Below, piece after piece: positions 51,188 to 61,300 of a DNA stretch of 64,000 nt. Below the pieces are notes generated by a model. That model saw only the letters and a program-made list of their open reading frames with translations. It was not told the origin of the DNA and made no database searches. The position numbers and the translations under genes were made by a program. The DNA comes from CAKZNE01 sp964485405 (GTDB lineage: Bacteria; Bacteroidota; Bacteroidia; Flavobacteriales; Schleiferiaceae). Positions within the stretch are counted from its first letter, which is position 1; each line of letters begins with the position of its first letter. The stretch is from the NCBI GenBank assembly GCA_964485405.1, contig CAZAJG010000001.1, forward strand, positions 124,001-188,000, in the 5' to 3' direction.

Positions 51188-52960
51188 ATGAGAAGTATAA
51201 GACATATTTTTCTAGGAGCTTTATTACTTACTGGATCCCTTCTATTTGCTCAAACAACGGATTGGGATACCAATACAATCGGCAAAGTATACTATACAGG
51301 AGGAAATGTAGGCATTGGGTTAAGTGATCCACAATCTGTACTTCATATTAAGAAAGTTGATTTGAGTGCTTCTCAAGAAATCGAGTTTCTCACAGGTTCT
51401 ATTACCAGTAGTTATAAATTACAGATTGGGCTAAATGATGATGGAGTAAATTTCACCAACAATTCTTCTTCAAGAGGTTTCAACTTCAAAAATGCGGCTC
51501 ATGATGACTTATTAATCATTAATGAAAATGGGAGAGTAAAAATTGCGGAAAACAGTGCTAGTGCAGGTGTAAAACTTGAAGTAAATGGTTTTACGAGATT
51601 AAATGGTTTCTCCATTGCTAGTCCAGCATTAGGAATCAAATCAAACGGTACCGCCAACTCTTTTCTGATTGCTGAGGCGAGCTCCTCCTCTAACAGGGTT
51701 TTAGATATGGTGGAAAACAACAATGGATCCTTTATAAGACTTTATAAAGATGGAACATCGAACACACAAATATCCGCTGTTGGGGATTCGTACTTTAATG
51801 GTGGGAATTTAGGAATTGGAACCACTAGCCCCAGCCAAAAGTTTGAAATATTAAGTGGTAAAACAGACGGAACCGATGCCCCCGTTTTAAGGCTTACCAG
51901 TGACGATACAAACGCAGAGGTAGATCAATTGCTTGGGGAAATTCAATTTTACAACAATGATTTAGATGGCAGCCATATTAGTTCATTTATTAAAAGTATA
52001 GCCTCAGAAACATATGGACGTCAGGGTTATTTAACATTTGGAACCACTGGAACCAATAGTACCGATGCAGTTGAAAGAATGAGAATCGCTACAAATGGAA
52101 ACGTTGGTATTGGTACCACCACACCTTCTGAAAAACTTGAAATTGAGGATGATGTTCAGGTTCGTCTTCGCCTACAAGAAACTGGAGGCAACAAAATGAA
52201 CATTATGCAACAAGAAACAGACTCCTATATTCTAACGGATGGTGCATTTCGTCTTTACACAAATGGAACGGAAAGAATTTACGCTGCTTCGGCAGGAAAC
52301 ATTGGGATTGGAACATCAAATCCGAACCAAAATCTAGAGATTTCAAGCGGCTTAAATGATGGAACTGAAGCCCCAGTTCTACGACTAACGAGCAAAGACA
52401 TAAATGCAATTCAGGATCAATTATTGGGAGAAATTCAATTTTATAGTAAAGATGCGGATAGTACTCATATAAGCTCATTTATTAAGGCTATTGCTTCTGA
52501 AACCTATGGAAGACAGGGGTATTTAACCTTTGGCACCACTGGTGTAAACAGAACTGATGCAGTAGAAAAGATGCGAATTGACCCGAATGGTAACGTTGGG
52601 ATCGGAACCACAAACCCTGGCACCTACAAACTAGCCGTAGAAGGCCAAATAGGAGCCCGTTCCGTTAAAGTAACCCAAGCCGCTTGGGCAGATTATGTTT
52701 TTGCTCCCTCCTACCAACTGATGCCTTTAAATGAAGTAGAAGCTTACATCACTCAAAATCAACATTTACCAAATGTCCCTTCTGCCAAAGAAGTGGAAGA
52801 AAATGGCTTTGTATTGGAAGAAATGGATGCCAAGCTGATGGAAAAAATTGAGGAGCTCACACTATATACAATTCAACAGCAAAAAAGCATTGAAAATCTC
52901 ATGGAAACAATTGAAAATCAAAACTCTAAAATCAAAAAACTAGAAGAAAAACTTAATTAA
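51188..52960 (+). CDS. secreted fibre-like protein 2 with NVGIGTT repeats
   Basis: A 590-residue relative of the preceding protein, starting at the ATG at 51188 (MRSIRHIFLGALLLTGSLLFAQ signal peptide); an earlier ATG at 51161 lies within the previous gene. It contains repeated GNVGIGT-type units and an about 100-residue internal duplication (APVLRLTS ... IASETYGRQGYLTFGTTG), with copies roughly 490 bases apart. The C-terminal cassette (QIGARSVKVTQAAWADYVFA through the coiled coil) is nearly identical to that of the next gene. Ten bases separate it from each neighbour. Confidence 0.8.
   Translation: MRSIRHIFLGALLLTGSLLFAQTTDWDTNTIGKVYYTGGNVGIGLSDPQSVLHIKKVDLSASQEIEFLTGSITSSYKLQIGLNDDGVNFTNNSSSRGFNFKNAAHDDLLIINENGRVKIAENSASAGVKLEVNGFTRLNGFSIASPALGIKSNGTANSFLIAEASSSSNRVLDMVENNNGSFIRLYKDGTSNTQISAVGDSYFNGGNLGIGTTSPSQKFEILSGKTDGTDAPVLRLTSDDTNAEVDQLLGEIQFYNNDLDGSHISSFIKSIASETYGRQGYLTFGTTGTNSTDAVERMRIATNGNVGIGTTTPSEKLEIEDDVQVRLRLQETGGNKMNIMQQETDSYILTDGAFRLYTNGTERIYAASAGNIGIGTSNPNQNLEISSGLNDGTEAPVLRLTSKDINAIQDQLLGEIQFYSKDADSTHISSFIKAIASETYGRQGYLTFGTTGVNRTDAVEKMRIDPNGNVGIGTTNPGTYKLAVEGQIGARSVKVTQAAWADYVFAPSYQLMPLNEVEAYITQNQHLPNVPSAKEVEENGFVLEEMDAKLMEKIEELTLYTIQQQKSIENLMETIENQNSKIKKLEEKLN
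52619..52833 (+). repeat. 215-bp identical cassette, copy in fibre 2
   Basis: By eye this stretch is identical base for base to 53895-54109. It codes the start of the shared C-terminal cassette. A 59-base core within it (52640-52698) is also identical to 50845-50903 in fibre 1. Confidence 0.9.
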
Positions 52961-52970
52961 AATTCAATCT

Positions 52971-54224
52971 ATGGCTTTTATGGTAAATTTTCAAAACCTT
53001 GCCAAAAGTAGTTTTGCATTACTTTTCACAATTGCTTTCACCTTCTATTTTAGTCCAACTTCCGCACAAACGGAACTAACGGAAGATGCTACTATGGGAG
53101 TAGCAACCGATATTTTTTCGGAGTATTTGCTGAGATGGCACCTAGCAGACGATAGCAAATATTTTAAAATCACTACAGGTATTCCATTTGAAAACCAGGA
53201 AGTAATGACTTCTTTTCAAATTGATTACTGGGGGTATGAGCAGAACTGGCAAATTACCGTAGGGTGGTATTCCTTCGGCACATCTCCCGTCACCTTTTTC
53301 AAACCAAGCGTAGACATCCAAGGAATATATGACTTTGATCACATCTATTTGGGTTCGGAAAATGTAAATGGAACAGATTACGTCACTTTTCTAATTCCTA
53401 ACTCCGCTATGTCTCAATATGGCAATATTACCGTAAACAGCTTAACCGGAACCACCTACTACTACCTCACAACGGGTTGGGAAAACAATTGGTCCAGCAC
53501 AACTGGAGTAGATGTAAGTTTGGAAAGCAACACGAAAAAGCTAGAAATTCAAAACCGCATCAGCTCCAACGATAATATTGGTATTGGGACTTTAGAGCCC
53601 CTTTACCCATTGCATATCGAAGGAGGCGATGTAGCTCATTTTTCTCAAGACACTGAATCTACGCTAAGAACAGGAACAGACATAGATAATAACCTAGAAC
53701 TCAACGTAGGCGAACAAAACGCATACATTGACTTTTTTGAAAATAACGCTACCAGCGCTTTAAACCATATATTTTACATAAGAAACGAAGCAAAAGGAAC
53801 TTCTGACAATAATGATATCCGTTTCCAAACGAATACAACAGACCGGTTAACCATCAAAACCAATGGAAATATAGGAATAGGCACCACCAACCCAGGCACC
53901 TACAAACTAGCCGTAGAAGGCCAAATAGGAGCCCGTTCCGTTAAAGTAACCCAAGCCGCTTGGGCAGATTATGTTTTTGCTCCCTCCTACCAACTGATGC
54001 CTTTAAATGAAGTAGAAGCTTACATCACTCAAAATCAACATTTACCAAATGTCCCTTCTGCCAAAGAAGTGGAAGAAAATGGCTTTGTATTGGAAGAAAT
54101 GGATGCCAAACTCATGGAGAAGATTGAGGAGCTGACTTTGTATGTGATTGAGCAACAAAAAGAGATAAATGCACTGAAAGAAGAATTGAAAAGAAATAAT
54201 GAAAATCATGAAAACAAGAAATAG
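52971..54224 (+). CDS. secreted fibre-like protein 3 with distinct N-terminal domain
   Basis: A 417-residue protein with signal peptide (cleavage near TSAQ, about residue 34). Residues 35-190 form a domain not shared with its neighbours (FKITTGIPFENQEVMTSFQI, GTDYVTFLIPNSAMSQYGNI), apparently a beta-sandwich. It has fewer NIGIGT units than the two preceding proteins and ends in the same C-terminal cassette and coiled coil. Its cassette shares 215 identical bases with fibre 2. It is 10 bases downstream of fibre 2 and overlaps the next gene. Confidence 0.78.
   Translation: MAFMVNFQNLAKSSFALLFTIAFTFYFSPTSAQTELTEDATMGVATDIFSEYLLRWHLADDSKYFKITTGIPFENQEVMTSFQIDYWGYEQNWQITVGWYSFGTSPVTFFKPSVDIQGIYDFDHIYLGSENVNGTDYVTFLIPNSAMSQYGNITVNSLTGTTYYYLTTGWENNWSSTTGVDVSLESNTKKLEIQNRISSNDNIGIGTLEPLYPLHIEGGDVAHFSQDTESTLRTGTDIDNNLELNVGEQNAYIDFFENNATSALNHIFYIRNEAKGTSDNNDIRFQTNTTDRLTIKTNGNIGIGTTNPGTYKLAVEGQIGARSVKVTQAAWADYVFAPSYQLMPLNEVEAYITQNQHLPNVPSAKEVEENGFVLEEMDAKLMEKIEELTLYVIEQQKEINALKEELKRNNENHENKK
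53895..54109 (+). repeat. 215-bp identical cassette, copy in fibre 3
   Basis: Matches 52619-52833 without a difference that I can see, 1276 bases apart in the same direction. The flanks diverge sharply on both sides, which points to recent copying or gene conversion. Confidence 0.9.
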
Positions 54225-54789
54225 TTTAAAAGCAATACCATTTCTAGCTTTGTTATTTTTCGGAAGCCCTTTGTGGAGCCAATCTCATGATGTGAGCCTT
54301 CCTACCAGTACAACGGTAACCATGGGGAACTCTGACGATCATGAAGCTATTTTAACCATTAGTTTGGCAAGTGGCAACTCGTTTATCGTTGAAGCGGGGG
54401 GGAGCTCTACGATGATAGCTGGACAGGAAATCCTACTAGAAGAGGATTTTGAAGTAAAAGCTGGAGGTGAATTCTGCGCTATCATAGACGCTATACCAAC
54501 TACTTACATAGAACTAAAAAAAGAGTTAAATGCTTCATACGAGGAGCTACAGGATGACCGATACCTCAACTTTACTTTTGATGAATATTATACTCAAGAA
54601 GACTCAAAACAATTGGATTTTGAAGTATTCGATGAGCAAAGAAATACCGTTAGTTTGGGATCTTTTCCTCTCACTCTGGGCGATAATAGATATATACTAG
54701 ACGCCTCTACCTTGAGCACGGGTTATTACACCTTAAAGGTTAATGCCAACAAAAACAAGAGCTACTATCTAAGATTTCAAAAGCAATGA
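54208..54789 (+). CDS. secreted protein with T9SS-like C-terminal end
   Basis: A 193-residue protein from the ATG at 54208 (MKTRNSLKAIPFLALLFFGSPLWSQ signal peptide); the ATG at 54199 is three codons earlier and also possible. The centre has GQEILLEEDFEVKAGGEFCAIID, a strand pattern like the 3-coathanger stack seen in Bacteroidota surface proteins. The C-terminus (LSTGYYTLKVNANKNKSYYLRF) looks like a type A sorting domain ending. It overlaps the previous gene and its stop overlaps the next in ATGA, so it belongs to the operon. Function unknown. Confidence 0.65.
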   Translation: MKTRNSLKAIPFLALLFFGSPLWSQSHDVSLPTSTTVTMGNSDDHEAILTISLASGNSFIVEAGGSSTMIAGQEILLEEDFEVKAGGEFCAIIDAIPTTYIELKKELNASYEELQDDRYLNFTFDEYYTQEDSKQLDFEVFDEQRNTVSLGSFPLTLGDNRYILDASTLSTGYYTLKVNANKNKSYYLRFQKQ

Positions 54790-55385
54790 GAATATTTAGA
54801 ATCTCATATATAATTTTGATTCTTGTGCTAACCTCCTGCTCTAACGAACTCGCCTACGAAGAATTTATTCGTTGGAATAAAAATGCTGAAAACGGGTTAA
54901 CAGCCGAAGCAAAAGCAGGAGATTTTCACTTTAAAGCGATGTATCAGCCGCAGGAATGGGTAGCACTCAAAAATCATAAGAAAGGCCTACCAACCCTTAC
55001 TGTTTGGGAAGAGGAAATGAGAGAACATGAAAACTTTCAGTATTTCAACGTTCAAATTTCAGCACCAGGAAAACCTAATTTCTTGAAAGCATCACTACGT
55101 AGGGAAAATGAATACTATGAAAGATTAGCCTACTTCAGCTCTTTTGCGCAAAATGATTTTTCTCTGGTTGAAGGCAAAGACACTTTACCCTGCACCATGT
55201 ACCATATGGAAAGGAATTATGGGATTCAACCTTTTCAAACCTTACTGCTTGGATTTAAAAACACACCAAACCAAGAAACACAAGACAAAGAACTAATATT
55301 TCAAGACCGCATTTTAGGTATTGAACCCGTTCATTTTACCATTGCCAAAAACAACCTTCAACAAATTCCTAAACTGAAATTCTAA
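54786..55385 (+). CDS. lipoprotein of the fibre/RHS operon, function unknown
   Basis: A 199-residue lipoprotein: signal MRIFRISYIILILVLTSC with the lipobox Cys at residue 18. The mature part is polar, has a WVALKNHKKGLPTLTVWEEE segment and many aromatic residues, and shows no motif I know. It starts inside the previous stop codon (ATGA) and ends two bases before the RHS-type gene, so it is tightly coupled to both. It may anchor or chaperone the operon's secreted products; this is inference. Confidence 0.7.
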   Translation: MRIFRISYIILILVLTSCSNELAYEEFIRWNKNAENGLTAEAKAGDFHFKAMYQPQEWVALKNHKKGLPTLTVWEEEMREHENFQYFNVQISAPGKPNFLKASLRRENEYYERLAYFSSFAQNDFSLVEGKDTLPCTMYHMERNYGIQPFQTLLLGFKNTPNQETQDKELIFQDRILGIEPVHFTIAKNNLQQIPKLKF

Positions 55386-55387
55386 TT

Positions 55388-58300
55388 ATGATCAGGAATA
55401 AGAAACACCTTAAAACCATTTCAGCTTTTTTAACGCTGATATTTTTGTCGCAAATACTATTTCCTACCGCAGCTTACGCCCTTACTGGAGGACCAAGTCA
55501 GCCTGAGGTTCAAAGCTTTGAACCTATAGGAACCAACCAAATGGTAGATCCTTTTACCGGAGATTTCACTTACAACATTCCCTTAATGGATGTAGGAGGA
55601 TATCCTGTAAATATCAGTTACCACTCAGGTATAACCATGGATCAAGAAGCCTCCTGGGTTGGGTTGGGTTGGAACATCAATCCTGGAGTAGTCAATCGTA
55701 ACCTAAGAGGGCTTCCGGATGACTTTAATGGAGACGAAGTAACCCATGAGTTTAATATGAAACCTAACGAAACCATTGGTTTAACTCTAGGCGCTGGTTA
55801 TGAATTGTTTGGGAAAGATTTTGAAAAATTCAACCTCCCATTAAATGCCGGCTTAGGAATTAGCTACAACAATTACAATGGAATAGGTATGGATATTACT
55901 GTTGGCGCTAGCCTATCCATGAAGTTTTTAAAATCCAACAAGGAGTGGGGTTCCGCAAATTTAGGATTGAACATGACCTCAAGTAGTAATGATGGGCTTA
56001 CCGTTTCACCTTCAGCCTCATTCTCCGTTAAGGCGAATAACATACGGAATAGAAATTTAGAACTTGGAGGTAATATTGGTGTAGCTGTCAATTCAAGACA
56101 GGGCCTCAAAGGATATTCCCTTGGAACATCCCTCAATGGTGAAAGATTAAAGGATGGAGCAGCAGTAGCACAAGGTTCTAGTAGCTTCGGTTCCTTTATA
56201 AGTTTCACTCCAAACACGTATATACCCCAACAAAGGTTTCCTTTTGAAAGCAGTAACTTCTCTGGCGCCTTTAAGTTAGGTACAGAATTAGGAGGCCACA
56301 CCTTTTCTGGTGATTTACTTGGTTTTGCTAGCAGTCAAAAATTAATAACACACGAAATTAAGGCACCCGCCTACGGTTACTTACACACGGAGAAAGGACA
56401 AGAAAACGATAAAGCCCTTCTGGACTTTAATAGAGAAAAAGACGGAAGCTTTACCCGCCATAAACCCAACTTACCGATAACCAATTTCACTTTTGATCAA
56501 TTCGGAATTTCAGGTCAAGGAATTGGAGGTACGTTTAGGGCGCATCGCAGTGACGTGGGTTATATACATGATCCTCTGGTTATAAACACAAGTGGAAGCG
56601 GTAATGTAGGGTATGAGCTAGGTATAGTAGGTATTGGCAAAATTGGCTTGGATTCTAAAACAAACCATGTAACTTCTTCTTCAGGAAGATGGAAGAATTC
56701 AAATCGTGCTTCTTCAAATTTAAAATATCAATCCTCTTCCCCATCATCCAAGCTTGAACCCTCCTACTTTAAGTTAACCGGAGAAAAAACAATTGACATA
56801 GGCGATCCTATTACAAAATCACAAGCATGGCAAGATGCGCTCTTATGGGAAAAACCAGTAAACATCTCTTTAGGAGGCGAAGGATTTGGCGTATATGCTG
56901 ATTCTAAATATCAATACAAAGATGGATCTACCTCTCCGATGAGCCAAACCTCTAGAATATCAAGAGCGAAAAGAAACCAACTCATTAGCACCCTCACCAA
57001 CTTTGAAGTAGAAAGAGATATGGGAACGGGAGATTATGTAAGTTCTTTGGCAAGTAGCAGTCATATTGGAGAAGTAAGCGTATTGCGAAACGATGGCAGT
57101 AGATACATTTATGGCATTCCTGCCTACAACTACTTACAAAAAGAAGTTTCCTTTAATGTGAGCGGAAATTCTGGAGCAAATTGCGCTACAGGGCTTATTG
57201 ACTATTACGATAAAGACGCATCAAAAGACAATGACAAAGGAATAGACAATTTCTTTCAAAGCACCTCTACCCCACCTTACGCACACTCGTATTTGATGAC
57301 CGCGTTGCTAAGCTCTGATTATTCTGATTTTGACGGAACCAAAGGCCCTTCAGATAATGATTTTGGCAATTGGGTAAAATTTGAATACGACCACATTCCA
57401 AGCTATAAATGGAGAGTGCCTTTCCTTGATCATAAAGCATCTTACAATCAAGGTTTAAAAAGTTCAGGGTCTGACGATCAAGGATCTTACTTATACGGAG
57501 AAAAAGAGCTTTTTTATCTGGATATCATTGAATCTAAAACACATGTAGCCGTTTTTCATACTTCCGATAGAGAAGATGGATATGGCGTACAAAATGAACA
57601 TGGTGGAGGCTTAGGTTCAGCTATGAAAAAACTAGATAAAATCAGTTTATACAGTAAAGCAGATTATCTAGAAAACGAAGGAAACCTAGCAAGTGCCACT
57701 CCAATTAAAGAAGTGCATTTTGAGTATGACTATTCTTTATGTCAAGGCATTCCAAACAACTCTCAACAAACCGTTATAGAAAATGGTGTGGACATTAATG
57801 CTGATAAAGGAAAGCTTACCCTTAAAAAGATATATTTCACCTATGGCAATTCCTACAAAGCAAAGTTTAGCGCTTACGATTTCTCTTATGCCGATTTAGA
57901 TCATGATGGAAATATTGATGCCAATGCCAATCCCGATTACAACTTAAAATCTTACGATCGTTGGGGGCATTACAAGCCTAATATTAATACGGGTTGTAAT
58001 TATGAAGCAGCCATTACCACGGCTGAGTATCCCTATGTAGATCAAGATAAAACTACGGCCGACCAATACCAGGCCGCTTGGAGTTTAACCGACATCGCTC
58101 TCCCTTCTGGTGGAACCATTGAAGTTAATTACGAATCGGACGATTACGCTTATGTTCAGGATAAAAAGGCCATGCAAATGTTTCAAGTAGTTGGAGCGGG
58201 AGTGGGCACGGATTTTATCGCTTTTTCGAATAAATCAGAACTGTTGTATGACGGAAAAACACCGCATGAGTACTTATACTTTAAACTACAAGATCCTCTT

Positions 58301-61300
58301 CCATTTGGAACAGAAACTTCCGTTTTAAAATCCCAATACATTGGAGATATCGAAGACAACCGTCTTTACTTTCGATTTTTAATGGATTTAGCGGATGACA
58401 GTCATGATGGTGACTTCGATTACGTATCGGGTTATGCCGAATTGGATGGATCTGACACCTACGGCTTTGTGAATAGCGGGGCCAGCCAATATGAATATGG
58501 TTATGTACGCTTAAAGCCTGTGAAAAAAGGCGATAAAAAAACCAATGCTACCGATGCGCACCCTATCTCCAGAGCAGCTTGGAACTTTGCCCGTATTCAC
58601 AATCCGGAACTAGCATTTAGCATAGGAGATAAAAACCGTAGAGCTAATCCTTCTAAAATAAAATTAGAGGATGTTTTTTTCGAATTGGGAGATGCCTTTA
58701 AAGGTTTTGCTGAAATTTTTAATGGACCCAACGGACAGTTGAGAAGCAAAAAGTACGGACAAAGGTTTGAAATTGGAAAATCGTGGATTCGCCTATATCA
58801 TCCCAACGGTAAAAAACTAGGCGGTGGCGTTCGTGTACAAAGCTTAGTAATGAAAGATGCTTGGGACAGTATGACTGCCAATGGTAGCCCTTCTCAATAC
58901 GGGCAAGAATATAGCTATGTAACCGAAGAGGGCCAATCTAGCGGGGTAGCTGCTTATGAGCCACTTGCCGGAGGAGATGAAAACCCCTTTAGGCAGCCCA
59001 TCCTTTTTGATGAAGAAGTAGATGCCGCTTTAGTGCCGGATCAAGAACATTATATGGAGCAACCTTTAGGAGAATCCTATTTCCCAGCTCCTTCCGTAGG
59101 CTACAGTAGAGTAGTTATTAAAAACCTACAGCATACAGATGTTACCCAACACGCTACCGGAAGAGTGGTTCACGAATTTTATACCGCTAAGGATTTTCCC
59201 ACCCATGTAGATTTTACGCCTATTAAAATAAAGCACGAAGCACCAACTTTTGGCGACCAGTTGCTTAAAATAGATGTAAAAGAACATATGAATGCCTCTC
59301 AAGGCTATGCCATTGAAACCAACGATATGCATGGTAAGCCCAAAGCTCAATGGGTGTATGCTGAAGGTGCTAATAGCTACCAATCCGGGGTGGAGTATAA
59401 ATACAAAACCAAAACCATTGATGTAGACTTAGCTACTGCGGTAACCACCAATCCAAAACGAAAAGTTTTGGATAATGATGTTCAAGTATTTTTTGATGAC
59501 AATACAGTAAGCACCAAAGAACTAGGTGTAGAGTATGAAATGGTAAACGACTTTAGAATGAGTAAAACCAAGTCAGAGAGCAGCGGTTTAGACCTTAATA
59601 CAGATGGAATATTGGCGGCTCTTCTTCCTATACCAATTCCTACCGTATACCCTTCTTTGTCTAAAACAGAACTTCAGTACAAGGGCGTAGTAACCACAAA
59701 AGTGGTAAACCGATACGCCATACAAGATGAAACCATTGCATATGACAATAACTCTATAATACGCACTAAAAACTTACTGTGGGATGCCGAAACAGGAGAA
59801 GTAATTCTAAGTAAAGTAGAAAATGACTTTGACGATGAAGTATATAACTTTAGCTACCCCGCTCATCTGATTTATGACAAGATGGGAAGCGCCTATCAAA
59901 ACATTGGTTATGAACGTGATGTAACCGTGGCCAATCACACCTACCAAGGGTTTAACTATGAAGGCTATACGGGTTTAACCTCTGATGGCGCTGTAATTCA
60001 AAGCGGGGATGAACTGATGCTTATTGAATCCAATTCGGGCACGGTTTCCAAAGCCTGGGCATGGGCCCCAGGAACCACAAACGATGTTGAGAATACCTAT
60101 ATATATTTTATAGATAAATATGGAGATGGCATTAACAGTGGCACCTATACAGCCAAGGTAATTCGCTCCGCTTATCGCAATATGCCCTCTGCCTCCATTG
60201 GGCAACTTACCACCAAACAAAATCCGATTGTAAACGATGCCTTGGCGGCTGATCAAACAACAGAAGTGCTTTCCGCCTCTGCAGTTGAATTTAGTGAGGA
60301 ATGGCAAATAAAACCAGTAATCATTGACGCAGAAACAGGTTCTCCCTTTGTAAGCATTAAAAAATGTGAAAATTTCACCCCAGATGTAACAGCTGACCTA
60401 AAAACAGCCATTACGCGTTTCATTGAGGCACTAAGGGCAAGCGATAAACTTGACCGTTCACAAGCCACCCAAAATGAAATTACCAACTATGGATATATTA
60501 AAAATTTCACGCTTGCCAGCTTAGTCGGTTTCGGAAACTTTAGCAGCTCTGATCTTGCTACGCTTAAAAGTTCCTTTACCGCAAATACACCTATACCTGG
60601 TACGGTTAACGTAGAATTAAGCGCTCACCTTTCCTCAAGAGTTGTAGGTTATTTGTTATCATCCATCGTGTACAACCTACATTTCACCAATAGTGATGGC
60701 TCTCTTAACCGCAGTGGCCGGTTCATCGTGCAAATTACCGGAACCGGATCTCTTAATGGTGGTTCTATTTCAAAGGTGCTTAGCATAAATACGAGCGAGT
60801 TAAGCTCTCTCCTCACTCCCAATTGTACACGAACCATAGGTGGCTCCCCAACTACAACCCCTTACGTTTTCGATCCCACTTTCGACTTTACGGTAAAACC
60901 TTTCTCTACCGAAAACGGAGGTGGACAACAAACACAAGCAGGACTTGGTTCCTTGTCGCTGCCTTTTGTAAACGGTAGAAGAGTGGAGGCGATTAGTTGC
61001 CCAATTACACCTGTTGCCCCATTAGCTTCCAGCGTTAATCCCTATGTAACAAATGTAAGAGGAAACTGGAGACCCAAAAACTCCTATGCCTACTTAGGAG
61101 ATCGTACTTATTCCACCAACGTAGATCTTCAAAACGATGCAGAGTACAGCACCTTTGATCCATATTGGGATTACGATAATGGCCCGAGCGCTATGTTTTT
61201 TGAATACAATGCCGCAGGAACTAGCATGGATCAATGGACTACCGCTTCTACCATCACCAAAATAGACGAAAATGGAAATGAAGTAGAAAACCAAGATGCC

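Noticed and set aside
49228..54224. Fibre proteins as prophage tail fibres or S74 autoproteolytic spikes
   Set aside because: They have secretion signal peptides, no neighbouring phage structural genes, and I do not see the S74 Ser-Lys motif; the repeats are common in exported Bacteroidota proteins.
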